Source: Streptomyces rhizosphaerihabitans (lineage in GTDB: Bacteria; Actinomycetota; Actinomycetes; Streptomycetales; Streptomycetaceae). From it: a stretch of 37,675 nt of DNA. This document shows positions 1 to 8,540 of the stretch, one piece after another. The stretch lies in assembly GCF_025399795.1 (NCBI RefSeq), contig NZ_JAODTZ010000068.1, forward strand, positions 1 through 37,675. The letters are read 5' to 3'. A program made the translations under genes and the position numbers. Numbering within the stretch: position 1 is the first letter of the stretch; each line of letters starts with the position of its first letter. Under the pieces are notes generated by a model. That model was not told the origin of the DNA. It was given only the letters and a program-made list of their open reading frames with translations, and searched no databases.

Positions 1-171
1 CCCCATCTGGCGCGGTTGTGGCACGGGGAACCTCTGATCCGTAGCTCAAGCCAGTTCGGTCAGCGGGGTCATTCCGAACGCTTCGAGGCGCTGGAAGGGT
101 GGCAGCGGACAGGGACGGTCGATGGGGTTGCGGTACTGCGCTGCGGTACAGCCGGCTTCGCCGGCCGATGA
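1..171 (+). CDS. C-terminal fragment of an unidentified protein, cut by the window edge
   Basis: A reading frame is open from the first base to a TGA at 169-171 and gives 56 residues. It contains stretches such as RFEALEGWQRTGTV and has G/C-ending codons typical of Streptomyces genes. There is no start codon context because the frame enters from outside. I do not recognise the family. It would converge on the small minus-strand gene that ends at 204. A short open frame can occur by chance in DNA this rich in GC, so this is a weak call. Confidence 0.35.
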   Translation, partial: PHLARLWHGEPLIRSSSQFGQRGHSERFEALEGWQRTGTVDGVAVLRCGTAGFAGR

Positions 172-203
172 ACCAGATCAAACACCAGCGGTTAAAACAT
201 GCC

Positions 204-416
204 CTAGCCGCGCGGGGCGGGAACCTGCTGCCAGCCGTCGACCGACCTGGTGACGAACAGCACACGGTAGACCTCGCGGGTCCATACCGTGGCCCCTTCC
301 CCGTGCTCGGGGAGCTCCTCGAGCGCTTCTTCTTCCGAGTCGTAGCTGTACTTCCGGCCCTTCGAGTCCCGGATCATCCACTCTCTGCCGGGCAATCCCG
401 CGAGTCCCATAGCCAT
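204..416 (-). CDS. Small hypothetical protein (70 aa)
   Basis: The ATG at 416 is preceded on the minus strand by a strong Shine-Dalgarno sequence (GGGGAGGGA, about 7 nt before the start), which favours this start over the longer upstream frame. The 70-residue product is acidic in its first half, with a Tyr/Asp/Glu-rich segment (SYDSEEEALEELPEHGEG). It ends with a Val/Arg/Trp-rich segment (YRVLFVTRSVDGWQQVP). There is no signal peptide, membrane segment or cysteine. I do not recognise the family. It lies between a fragment entering from the left edge and a tRNA gene, in DNA that looks accessory. Confidence 0.5.
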   Translation of the reverse strand: MAMGLAGLPGREWMIRDSKGRKYSYDSEEEALEELPEHGEGATVWTREVYRVLFVTRSVDGWQQVPAPRG

Positions 417-640
417 GACGATCTTCCCTCCCCTTGGTGTGGGCGAGATCGTAGTCGCTGTGGTCTCGGTAGGCCGACGATGGGCTTTGTGCTGTGGCCT
501 CATCCTTATCAGGTCGATCACGATGAGACGGTGAGGTCGGTCAACGCAGTTGACTCTCAAAGGCCCTGTTCACTGAGGTACGGATCCGATCGCCGCTGTA
601 CGCCACTGTTGGTGTCAGCCGTTGATGTCAGATCTGGATG

Positions 641-686
641 TCAGAAGGGGACCACCTACCGAGATCGGTAGGTGGTCCCCTTCTGA
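641..686 (-). terminator. Long perfect hairpin just downstream of tRNA-Arg
   Basis: Two 22-nt arms (641-662 and 665-686) are perfect reverse complements separated by two bases. The hairpin begins 3 nt beyond the 3' end of the minus-strand tRNA, so it is placed to end that transcript. There is no long U tract, as is usual for Streptomyces terminators. The near-absent spacer means the loop must be formed by opening the central pairs. Confidence 0.85.
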
Positions 687-688
687 AC

Positions 689-764
689 TGGTGCCCCCGG
701 CAGGATTCGAACCTGCGACACCCGCTTTAGGAGAGCGGTGCTCTATCCCCTGAGCTACGAAGGC
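689..764 (-). tRNA. tRNA-Arg (anticodon CCU)
   Basis: The minus strand folds into a full cloverleaf. The 7-bp acceptor stem begins GCCUUCG. The anticodon stem CCGCU/AGCGG holds the loop CUCCUAA (anticodon CCU, reading AGG). The T arm is GCAGG/CCUGC with loop UUCGAAU, the discriminator is A, and CCA is encoded at 691-689. AGG is a rare codon in Streptomyces. tRNA genes of this kind are common integration sites, but I saw no second copy of the tRNA 3' end in the window. The 3' end faces left, away from the toxin locus. Confidence 0.95.
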
Positions 765-923
765 GGGGATCTGTCGGAAAGCGTGTCTGAAAGTCTGCCG
801 GGATCGGCGGACCGCTCAGGCTTGCTTGGCGACAGGTCGTGGTGGCAGCCGTGAGGGCGTAGCCACCGCGGTCAGTGTAGCGGGTGGTGCCTGATCCGAG
901 GACGGAGAGATGTGCGCACCGGC

Positions 924-1235
924 TCAGGCGGCGAGCGCGTGGGTGATCTTGGCTCGGGCGACGGAGTTGCTCAGCCAGGCGTAGCCGATGTAGATCAGCA
1001 GGGCCGCGTCGGCCCCGTAGGCAGGGACTCTCTTGTGGGGGTAGCTCTGGTCGAAACGGGAGTGCTGGGCTCGCTGTCCTGGCGGAAGCCCTTGAGACGG
1101 TGGTCGGCATGGGTGTCCGGCGGTATCTGCCTCAGGTGCTCGGTGCGGTTGAAGCGCTGCCGCCTGGTCGAGGGGTCGGTCTCCCGGTCCTCCGGGGTTT
1201 CGTCGACTCGGATGCGCAGGGTGTGGTTCTTCACC
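924..1235 (-). pseudogene. Frameshifted remnant of a mobile-element-like gene
   Basis: On the minus strand two frames join into one plausible protein. The first runs from about 1233 to about 1065 and contains RFNRTEHLRQIPPDTHADHR then LKGFRQDSE. The second, shifted by one base, continues from about 1065 to a TGA at 924 with SYPHKRVPAYGADAALLIY and ends IGYAWLSNSVARAKITHALA plus one Ala. Both parts have coding-like composition and neither continues sensibly in the other frame, so a small indel near 1055-1070 is likely. From memory it resembles the C-terminal part of transposase-like proteins carried by actinomycete integrated elements, but I cannot name the family. The N-terminal part is missing. 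Confidence 0.5.
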
Positions 1236-1239
1236 TGAC

Positions 1240-1829
1240 AGGGGATGGTCAGCGATCTCCTCATCGGTAGGGGTGCCTGCTCGCCGCGGATGCTGCCGCA
1301 CTCACCGCCCCGGCGCCGGAACTTGCCTCGCCTGACAGCCGCAGCCGACGGGGCGCGGTTGCGCCCCGCGCAGGACACTTGGGCGGAGTCGAAAACCGGC
1401 CATACTTTGCCGGACGGACATGGACCGCACTCCACCTCCTGGACACAGGAAACGCACAGAAATTCCATGCGCCGCCGGGCCGTCGGGACCCCGACCGCGG
1501 ACCATCGGGCGGCGGGAGGTTTCACGCCAGCGCCCTCACGGGCGTATCGAATCTCTGTACGAGTCTGTGTATGTCTGCATAAGGTGGCGCCGCGCATGGC
1601 GCGGAACCTGACCAGTTCCGCGTTCGCGCACGTTATTCAGCGACCGGGGGAACACCGTCGCTCACGGGGAGAGGTTGCGTCGCCATGCCGTCATTCCGGC
1701 TCGGCACATCTATCGATGCGGTTGGTCCAGCGTGCTCCTGAGCGCCCCTCAGAAGCAGATCGCCGCTCTCCACTGTTCGGCCGTTCCTCGGGCTCGTACC
1801 CCCCAGTGAACGCAGAAAGGGATGCCTCC
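1240..1829. other. Spacer upstream of the toxin gene, no recognisable gene
   Basis: The toxin frame is open through most of this region without a stop, but the translation is Arg/Pro/Ser-rich with no domain-like pattern and no ribosome binding site at the early ATG codons. The codon pattern changes only near 1830. A small inverted repeat (CCGCGC-ATG-GCGCGG) lies near 1592-1606. The toxin promoter is probably here, but I could not pick a convincing -35/-10 pair. Confidence 0.4.
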
Positions 1830-4800
1830 TTGCACCCCAGACCATGGTTCCGGCTGCCCGCAGCACGAAGATCGCGAAAGCTCACCTCCGCCGTCACCTC
1901 AGCGGCTGCGCTGGCCGTTCTGGCCGCTCTCGCGGTGCAGCCCGGCTCGATCGGGCCGAACACCGAGCCGGTGGCCGACTCCTACCCCTGGTACGACGAC
2001 ACCGCCGCCGAGCAACTGCGCCAGGACCAGTGCCTGATGGCCGACGTACTGCGCCTGGGCGGCCCGTCGATGGCCGTGACCGCGCGGGACGGCCTCAACC
2101 AGACGCCGGACAAGCTCCACGTCCTGGCCGACCGCAAGAACTGGGAACAGACACCGCTCGCCGTCGCGTACAACAACGACCGCGACGCGGCGGGCAAGGA
2201 GATGGACGCCCTTTCCGCTCAGCGGGAAGCCTGGCAGAAGCCTCTGGACGGTCTTGCGACTCCCGGCGGGTTCACCGACGCCGACTTCCACTGGCCGCCC
2301 GACGGCGACAAGAGCTTCTACTCCCAGACCGGTCTGTCCGCCTGGGTCGCCGACCGGTTCTGGAAGACCGACTCCGACTTCTACGACGACGCCACCCCGA
2401 AAGCCGACGGCAAGACCCTCAAGGCCGTCGACCAGGTGGGCAACCCCCTCTACGGGAAGGACCCCGATCCCACCGGGACGACGCCGGCGGAGTGGAATCG
2501 CGCGCTCGCCGAGCGCAGCGCCTTTCAGTGGATGCACGGGGGCCCCGCGACGAACGCCGGCGCGGACGACGCCCGTCTCTTCCTGTCCTCCGGTGGCTTC
2601 CCGCACAGCGCGCCGCAGCCGGGCACGCCGGAGTACCGCATCGCCGTCGAGGACGTGAAGTCCCGCTTCGCCGCGTGTGGTTGGCGGGATCCGGTCGACC
2701 CGGACAGCGTACTGGGCGACATCACCTCCACGGCGGCCGGCGAGTGGCAGCAGGAGGTCACTTCGCAGGCCGCTCAGCGCAACCAGATCCTGGGCGCGAA
2801 CAAGGACGCGGTCAACGCCCTGTCCAAGGGTGCGAAGGCTTTGAGCGACATGCTGGGCCAGTCCTGGGACGCCGACCATCTCACCCGGTGGCAGGCCTAC
2901 TGGATGCCGGGCGGTCTGGGCTGGGTGGGCGACAGCCCCACCGTCATCGAGGTGCACGCCGCGAAGGACAAGTGCCTCGACGTCCAGGGCGGCAAGAAGG
3001 ACAACGGCACGCCGGTCCAGGTCTACACCTGCAACGGCTCCGCTGCGCAGAAGTGGGTGCTGCTGGGCAGCGAGGACAAGCTGCACCTGCAGAACGTCAA
3101 CTCGCTCAAGTGCCTGGACGTGGCCGGGAACAACACGGCGAACGGCACGACAATCCAGATCTCGTCGTGCAAGGACTCCACGTCGCAGACCTGGGCGTCC
3201 GAACTGCGCGGCGCCACCAGCCTGAAGAGTGTCGGTACGGGCAAGTGCCTGGACCTGCACACCTTCGACAACGGCAACGACGCCAAGCTCTACACCTGCA
3301 ACGACACCGCCGCGCAGCAGTTCGACATCAAGCCGTCCGGCCACAACGGCACCGGACAGCTGGACTATCCGGACAAGGCGCAGTTCACCAAGGCGACGGC
3401 CGGCGTCGCCGCCGCGCAGGCCGCCGCGAAGAAGCAGCTCGCGGTCCTGAAGACCCAGCTTGCCGCCGCGCAGAAGGCTTCGACCACCTCGGACACGGCG
3501 ATCCAGGCCGCCTACGGCATCGCCGACACCAACGGCGCGCCGCGTGGCCGTGGTCTGCTGGTCGGGCAGCAGAAGGACCAGGTCACGCAGGGTGCCGCCG
3601 CCGCGCTCGCGGCACTGGAGAAGGCCGGTGAGACCGCCGAGGCGGCCACCCGTGCCTCCGCCGGGGACAGCGCGACCATCGCGCAGCGGGCGCTGGCGCA
3701 GGCCGCCCAGTCGAAGGCGGAGTTCCGCAAGAAGGCCGCCGAGACGGCCGAGCTGCAGGCCAAGGCCGCCGCCGACGCCGCGAAGGTGCACCGGGACAAC
3801 GCCAAGAAGGACAAGGAGACCGCGCAGGCCAGGCTCACCGACGCGCTGACGGCCGAGGGTGACGCCAAGGCCGCGGCCGCCGACGCGCACGCCAAGCGGC
3901 TCGCGGCGGAGGCCGAGGAGAAGACGGCCAAGGCGGAGAAGGCGAACGCCGCCGTCAAACGGTCCGAGGCCGCCGAGCACCGCCAGAACGCCGAGTCCGA
4001 GGCGACGAAGGCGAAGGACGCCAAGGACAAGGCGGAAGCCTCCGAGAAGACCGCCGGGGACCGGCGCGACGACGCGGTCAAGGCGAAGGACCACGCCAAG
4101 TCCCTGCGGGACGACGCCTGGGACGCCGAGCAGAAGGCCGACGCGACCCGCGCCAAGGCCGACGCCAAGGAGGCGTACGCCGACTCCTTGGACTCCGGTG
4201 ACGCGGCGACCGCCGCCCGCACCGCCGCGAACGACGCCGACAAGGCAGCCGACGACGCCGAAACCGCCGCGGGCAAGGCGCGCTCCGAGGCCGACGCCGC
4301 CACCCGGGCGGCAGCCGACGCGGACGCCGCGGCCACCCGCGCCGAGGCCGCCGCCAAACGCGCCCGCTCCGACTCCGACGCCGCCCAGGCCGACAAGCTG
4401 AAGGCCGACGCCGCCGTCAAGACCGCCACCAGCGCGGTCGCCGACGCCATCAAGGCCTCCCAGGACGCCTCCGCCCAGGCCAAGGACGCGGTCAAACTCG
4501 CCGACGAAGCCGAACAGCACGCCAAGGACGCCAAGACCCAGGCCGACACCGCCAACACGGAGGCGGCCAAGGCACTCGCGGCAGCCGCCAAAGCCGCCGG
4601 CTACGCCCACGTCACCGCCCAGGCCGCCGTCGACGCCGGCGCAGCGGCCAAACGGGTCGCCGACCCCGCCAACGACGCCATCCAGCTCGGCTCCGCCTAC
4701 GTCGACACCGATTCCGCCGCCGCCCTGGTCGTCCTGACCGGACAGGGCTCGAAGACGATCGCCGACCAGCAGCAGGCGGTCGCCGAGGCGCATGCCACGA

Positions 4801-6836
4801 ACGCGGCGGCCGAGGCCCAGGCCGCCAAGAACCTCGCCGACCAGGCCAAGGGCGACACCAAGGAGGCCTACCAACACGCGGCCAACGCCGCCGGATACGC
4901 CGCCGACGCCCGCACGTACGCGAAGGACGCCCTTGGCTACGCCGCCGACGCCGCCAAGGCCGCATCCGCCGCCGCGTCCTCACTGGCCCGCACCGTCGAC
5001 TACGACACCCAGGCCACCGCCGACGCCGCGGCCGCCGACAAGGCCGCCGGCAACGCCGCCGGCTACGCCAAGGACGCCCGCGACAGCGCCGACGCCGCCG
5101 AACTCGACGCCTCCGCCGCCCGCTCAGCCGCCACCCAGGCCGAACAGGATGCCAAGGACGCCCGAGCGGCCGCCACCCGCGCCGACACGGCCGCCACCGA
5201 GGCCGAACAGGCCGCCAAGGACGCCGACAAGTACGCCAAGGAAGCCCAGGACGCGGCCGACAGGGCCGAGAAGGCGGAGAAGGCCAAGCAGATCAACACC
5301 GGAACCGTCCCCGACGGCAACGGCGGCTCGATCGGCAACATGTTCTACATCGTCGACCACATCGAAAAGGTCGGCACCCCGGAGATCGTCAAGAAGACGG
5401 ACGGCTGCGACGGCTGGATAGACAAGCTCTTCTACAAGGGCGACTGCACGATCACCGAGAAGATCCGGTACAAAGAGGTCCTCGACCTGTACCTGTGCAG
5501 TGCCAAGGGCATCGACCCGCAGAAGCTCATGTGCCCGGCCGAGGCCACGACGTATCTCGGCGAGGTCACAACCGACGAACTGTCCCAGAAGATCACGCAC
5601 ACCATCACGATGGCGGAGTTCCAGGCCAACATCGATCCGGTCGACATCCTCTTCGGCAGCTGGATCAAGTGCGCCCAGAAGTTCACCTCCGGTTTCGAGA
5701 GCGGCAGCTGGAGCGGCTGCGCCTGGGCGTCCGTGGACGTCGCGAGCCTGTTCGCCGGCAAGCTCCTCAAGCCCCTCGCGGACGCGATCCGCGCCGTGGA
5801 CGCCTCGATCATCACCGGCGTCGGCATCAGGGACGCGTTCCGGGCGCTCAAGGCTCTCGACGGCGTGGACGCGACAGCGGTGGCCGCGATCGAGGCCGAG
5901 GTCGACCTCTACGAGGACGTGATGACCGCGTGCCGGCGGAACAGCTTCCCGGGCGGCACCCAGGTTCTCATGGCGGACGGAGGCCACAAGGCGATCCGCG
6001 ACGTCAGCGTCGGTGACCTGGTCCGCGCAACCGACCCGGAGACCGGCCGGGCGTCCGTGCGGCGGGTCGTCAACACCATGAGGCACGACACCCGTCGACT
6101 CGTCGAGATCTCGGTGGCCGACGGGAAACTGTCCAGCACGGCGGGCCACCGCTTCTTCGTCGAGGGACGCGGCTGGACCCTGGTTTCCGCCCTGCACGTG
6201 GGCGACAACCTGCGAACGCCGAACGGCACCTTCCGGACCGTGACGGCCCTCGAGGACCGGGCCGGTCTGGCACCCCGCGAGGTCTACGACCTGACGGTCG
6301 ACGGTATCCACACGTTCTACGTCAGCACCGAAGGTGCCCACCCGCAGAACCTCCTCGTCCACAACTGCCAGGACATCGTCGCCGACGAGGACGTCGAAGG
6401 GGCTCACACCATCGACCAGCACGTGGACCCGAACGACGGCGCCATGGAGACGAAGGCCCTCGAAAACACGAAAGGCATCGCCACGCGCTGGGCCAGTCTC
6501 GACATCGCTCGAGAGGCCGTCGACAAGGCCGTCACCCAGTGGCTCGACCACGATCCGAACCACCTGCAACAGCTCGTCAAATGGCAGAACAAGCAGGCGC
6601 AGAGAAGGGCCCAGGGGAAGCTGCTGGAACTCAAGACGATCCGCTGGGAGGTGAGGGACGTCGAGACCAGGGGCGGACCGATAGGCTACAAGTGGGTCAA
6701 GAAGAGCGAAACTGCCGCCGAAAAGAGCGCGGTGACCTCCAAGTGGGTCATCGTCCAGCTCAAATACATCGGCAAGGGCAACCGTGCGCACCCTCATGGC
6801 AAATGGGTCGTATACACCTCCTATCTGGAAGGGTGA
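1830..6836 (+). CDS. Secreted polymorphic toxin: RICIN, coiled coil, HINT, RNase A-like C-terminus (1668 aa)
   Basis: A TTG start at 1830 is chosen because AAAGGG lies 8 nt upstream and a signal peptide follows at once (basic RRSRK, then an Ala/Leu/Val core to about residue 38). Residues 50-367 form an unidentified Trp/Asp-rich domain. Residues 370-502 are a ricin-type beta-trefoil with three CLD(V/L) repeats and three QxW-like motifs (QKW, QTW, QQF). Residues 516-1153 are a low-complexity Ala/Asp/Lys/Glu coiled coil. Residues 1156-1367 are a Cys-containing pre-toxin region. A HINT domain runs from Cys1368 through TAGHRFFVEG to His-Asn-Cys1513, the intein-like self-cleavage end. The last 155 residues carry HTIDQHV (His1526) and a terminal T-x-Y (1663-1665), as in the bacterial RNase A-like toxins (CdiA-CT type). 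Inferred role: an exported contact or diffusible toxin whose nuclease tip is freed by HINT. The toxin family assignment is from memory of motifs. Confidence 0.85.
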   Translation: MHPRPWFRLPAARRSRKLTSAVTSAAALAVLAALAVQPGSIGPNTEPVADSYPWYDDTAAEQLRQDQCLMADVLRLGGPSMAVTARDGLNQTPDKLHVLADRKNWEQTPLAVAYNNDRDAAGKEMDALSAQREAWQKPLDGLATPGGFTDADFHWPPDGDKSFYSQTGLSAWVADRFWKTDSDFYDDATPKADGKTLKAVDQVGNPLYGKDPDPTGTTPAEWNRALAERSAFQWMHGGPATNAGADDARLFLSSGGFPHSAPQPGTPEYRIAVEDVKSRFAACGWRDPVDPDSVLGDITSTAAGEWQQEVTSQAAQRNQILGANKDAVNALSKGAKALSDMLGQSWDADHLTRWQAYWMPGGLGWVGDSPTVIEVHAAKDKCLDVQGGKKDNGTPVQVYTCNGSAAQKWVLLGSEDKLHLQNVNSLKCLDVAGNNTANGTTIQISSCKDSTSQTWASELRGATSLKSVGTGKCLDLHTFDNGNDAKLYTCNDTAAQQFDIKPSGHNGTGQLDYPDKAQFTKATAGVAAAQAAAKKQLAVLKTQLAAAQKASTTSDTAIQAAYGIADTNGAPRGRGLLVGQQKDQVTQGAAAALAALEKAGETAEAATRASAGDSATIAQRALAQAAQSKAEFRKKAAETAELQAKAAADAAKVHRDNAKKDKETAQARLTDALTAEGDAKAAAADAHAKRLAAEAEEKTAKAEKANAAVKRSEAAEHRQNAESEATKAKDAKDKAEASEKTAGDRRDDAVKAKDHAKSLRDDAWDAEQKADATRAKADAKEAYADSLDSGDAATAARTAANDADKAADDAETAAGKARSEADAATRAAADADAAATRAEAAAKRARSDSDAAQADKLKADAAVKTATSAVADAIKASQDASAQAKDAVKLADEAEQHAKDAKTQADTANTEAAKALAAAAKAAGYAHVTAQAAVDAGAAAKRVADPANDAIQLGSAYVDTDSAAALVVLTGQGSKTIADQQQAVAEAHATNAAAEAQAAKNLADQAKGDTKEAYQHAANAAGYAADARTYAKDALGYAADAAKAASAAASSLARTVDYDTQATADAAAADKAAGNAAGYAKDARDSADAAELDASAARSAATQAEQDAKDARAAATRADTAATEAEQAAKDADKYAKEAQDAADRAEKAEKAKQINTGTVPDGNGGSIGNMFYIVDHIEKVGTPEIVKKTDGCDGWIDKLFYKGDCTITEKIRYKEVLDLYLCSAKGIDPQKLMCPAEATTYLGEVTTDELSQKITHTITMAEFQANIDPVDILFGSWIKCAQKFTSGFESGSWSGCAWASVDVASLFAGKLLKPLADAIRAVDASIITGVGIRDAFRALKALDGVDATAVAAIEAEVDLYEDVMTACRRNSFPGGTQVLMADGGHKAIRDVSVGDLVRATDPETGRASVRRVVNTMRHDTRRLVEISVADGKLSSTAGHRFFVEGRGWTLVSALHVGDNLRTPNGTFRTVTALEDRAGLAPREVYDLTVDGIHTFYVSTEGAHPQNLLVHNCQDIVADEDVEGAHTIDQHVDPNDGAMETKALENTKGIATRWASLDIAREAVDKAVTQWLDHDPNHLQQLVKWQNKQAQRRAQGKLLELKTIRWEVRDVETRGGPIGYKWVKKSETAAEKSAVTSKWVIVQLKYIGKGNRAHPHGKWVVYTSYLEG

Positions 6837-6838
6837 CC

Positions 6839-7582
6839 GTGGCCCACGAGCACGAGAGCGATGTCGAGGACGATTTCGTCGAGGTCGAATTCATCGAAGA
6901 CATCTACGTGACGGACATCGGGCTGACCTGGCTGGCCTCGCGATGGGAAGTGCTGGAGGAGTTCTACAGGGAGCACTTCCCGTCCCGTGCCGTCGCCCCC
7001 GGCCCCGTCAGGGTGTGGCTCATGCTGGCGGAATCATCGGCCGACCAGTTCGACCGCTCCAAGGCCGCCCAACTGGGCCAGGACATCCAGCGGCTCCTGC
7101 GCTCACCGCTGTCGGACGAGACGATCCGCACGGTGTGGCTCGCCGCCACGCACGGCATCCTCGACCCTGGCGAGCACGGCATGACGGCCCGTACCTGGCT
7201 GCAGCGGATCGAGGAGGCGTGGCTGGCCCGCGTGCACCAGGACGATCCGGCGTTCGTGCCTCCGCCACCACAGCCGGTGGTGGACGAGGAGCTGCGGCGG
7301 ACGGTGATCCAGGTGATCCACACGGTCGCGGAGCCCTTGGGCCTCGCCTCGGAGACGCCCCCGTACGGGCTTCCGGTGACCGGCCTGGTCCCCGCGCTGG
7401 AGCGGGTGGTCACCGAGGCGTGCGCCGACCTCGGCTACCGGCTCTTCCTGCGCGCGGTGAAGGCCTACTTCGTGCCGGTGCCGGCCGACGGGGACACCTA
7501 CGGCAAGTTCGTCGCCCTCGGTGAGCGCTTCGGCTACCCGTACTGGGTCGTGCGCGAGGGGCTCAACGACCGGACCGACTGA
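6839..7582 (+). CDS. Probable immunity protein of the RNase A-like toxin (247 aa)
   Basis: The GTG at 6839 lies 2 nt after the toxin stop codon, with GGAAGGG 5 nt before it. An alternative GTG at 6833 would overlap its own ribosome site. The product is an acidic cytosolic protein without signal peptide or membrane segment. It begins with an Asp/Glu run (HESDVEDDFVEVEFIED) and is otherwise helical-looking, with many Trp, Leu and Arg residues and a proline stretch (FVPPPPQPVV) near residues 140-150. The C-terminal segment YGKFVALGERFGYPYWVV is repeated in the fragment at 7634-7733. I do not recognise the family. The call rests on position, since genes directly behind HINT-nuclease toxins are usually their immunity genes, and on its acidic character. 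Confidence 0.65.
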   Translation: MAHEHESDVEDDFVEVEFIEDIYVTDIGLTWLASRWEVLEEFYREHFPSRAVAPGPVRVWLMLAESSADQFDRSKAAQLGQDIQRLLRSPLSDETIRTVWLAATHGILDPGEHGMTARTWLQRIEEAWLARVHQDDPAFVPPPPQPVVDEELRRTVIQVIHTVAEPLGLASETPPYGLPVTGLVPALERVVTEACADLGYRLFLRAVKAYFVPVPADGDTYGKFVALGERFGYPYWVVREGLNDRTD

Positions 7583-7591
7583 CGCCGAGGT

Positions 7592-7624
7592 GTGGGGCGG
7601 GCGGACAGGCTCCGCCCGCCCCAC
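7592..7624 (+). terminator. Hairpin terminator of the toxin-immunity pair
   Basis: The 14-nt arms GTGGGGCGGGCGGA (7592-7605) and its perfect complement (7611-7624) enclose a 5-nt loop. The hairpin starts 9 nt after the immunity stop codon. Confidence 0.85.
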
Positions 7625-7633
7625 GCGGCACGT

Positions 7634-7733
7634 CGTGGCCATCGACGAGAACCATTGCGAAGCCTTCACCGCCCTCGGTGAGTGCTTCGGCTACCCGGAG
7701 TTCCTCGTGGACGACAACCTCAACGTCGGATAG
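7634..7733 (+). pseudogene. Remnant of a second immunity gene (3' end only)
   Basis: The translation of this stretch contains FTALGECFGYPEFLVDDNLN, which lines up with FVALGERFGYPYWVVREGLN at the end of the gene finishing at 7582. The DNA is also clearly similar over this part. The fragment lies beyond the terminator, has no start codon with a ribosome site, and covers only about 33 residues. It therefore looks like the tail of a lost tandem copy, the usual pattern when toxin tips and immunity genes are exchanged by recombination. Confidence 0.65.
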
Positions 7734-7755
7734 GGCCGACCTGGCCTGACAGCAC

Positions 7756-7797
7756 ACGGGCCCCGCCGAGCCAAAGGCCACGGCTCGGCAGGGCCCG
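7756..7797 (+). terminator. Hairpin terminator after the immunity-gene remnant
   Basis: ACGGGCC-C-CGCCGAGCC (from 7756) pairs with GGCTCGGC-A-GGGCCCGT (to 7797) around a short loop. It follows the TAG of the remnant by about 20 nt. It may once have ended the lost second immunity gene. Confidence 0.7.
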
Positions 7798-8540
7798 TCT
7801 CGTGAACCAGTGGGGACGGCCGGACCGCGTAACGCACCCCACCCCGCACCCCCGTTCAAACTCCGTTAACAGAAGACACTGATCTCACCGGTCTCCTCGA
7901 TGCACCGGAGTGCCCACCGGCCCGAGCGCGGCGGAGAAGACCCCGTCGGATCCGACTTCGAACGCGAAGACCGCAACGTCATCTGGACCAGTCGCCCGCG
8001 GTCGTAGGCGGACGGCGAGACAGCCTCAACGAGTAGAGCGCCACCACCGCACGGCATCGGGGCGCTACTCGGCGGAGGCCGACGAGACACAGCTCTACGC
8101 GGCGAGGGTGATCGGGGTGGGGAGTTCTGGAGTTTTTCGCTCGCGACGGGCGGTCCGCTGGCCGGTCGGTGCGCACCGGTTGGGGCGTTTTGAAAACCAG
8201 GGCCGGCCGTTTGGTGGCTCTGCGCGCTAAGGCGCTGACCTGGGCTTCGGGGGTTTTCGACAGATCTCACGAAGGCGTGCGGATCGTGGATGGAGGCTGG
8301 GCCTCGTGTCCCCCAGGGCGCGGGGTGTTCCAGTGGTGCGTCCGGTGGGGTGCCGATAGGCGTGCCCGAGCCGCAGGCGAAGGCCCCGTGCCGCGGGTGA
8401 GCAAGGACGCGCCTTGCATCGCCGGTGAGTCGAGTGGTCCTGTACCGCAGGTGAGCCGGGTGAGCCGGGTGAGCCGGGTGAGCCGGGTGAGCCGGGTGAG
8501 CCAGGTGAGCCAGGTAAGCCGGGTGGTTCTGGGGTGGGGG
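7798..8540. other. Spacer without a supported gene
   Basis: Both strands have open frames of about 100-130 codons here, but their translations are Arg/Pro/Ser-rich with no ribosome sites and no recognisable domain. The right end holds a 9-bp tandem repeat (8451-8522). The stretch may contain decayed accessory DNA. Confidence 0.5.
8451..8522. repeat. 9-bp tandem repeat, eight units
   Basis: Eight head-to-tail copies of GTGAGCCGG. The first five are identical and the last three have one change each (GTGAGCCAG twice, GTAAGCCGG). It lies just downstream of the TetR gene ending at 8541. The unit is a multiple of three, so it reads as a Pro-Gly-Ser repeat on the minus strand, but no gene context supports translation. 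Confidence 0.9.

Noticed and set aside
641..764. tRNA-Arg as the attachment site of an integrated element carrying the toxin
   Set aside because: The tRNA 3' end faces away from the toxin, no integrase gene is present, and no direct repeat of the tRNA end was found in the window.
1245..1829. N-terminal extension of the toxin frame from an ATG at 1245
   Set aside because: The translation is Arg/Pro-rich without domain character, there is no ribosome site at 1245, and a signal peptide begins directly after the TTG at 1830.
1899..4877. A 992-codon open frame on the minus strand opposite the toxin gene
   Set aside because: It mirrors the Ala/Asp/Lys-rich coiled-coil codons of the plus-strand gene, is a Gly/Val/Leu/Arg low-complexity sequence and has no domain. 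It is a shadow of high GC third positions.
7866..8270. A 134-codon minus-strand frame in the spacer left of the TetR gene
   Set aside because: It has no ribosome site and Ser/Pro/Arg-rich composition without motif, and equally long frames exist on the other strand.
8451..8522. CRISPR-like array or collagen-like gene
   Set aside because: The units are only 9 bp with no spacers, and no open frame with a start site uses the Pro-Gly-Ser reading.
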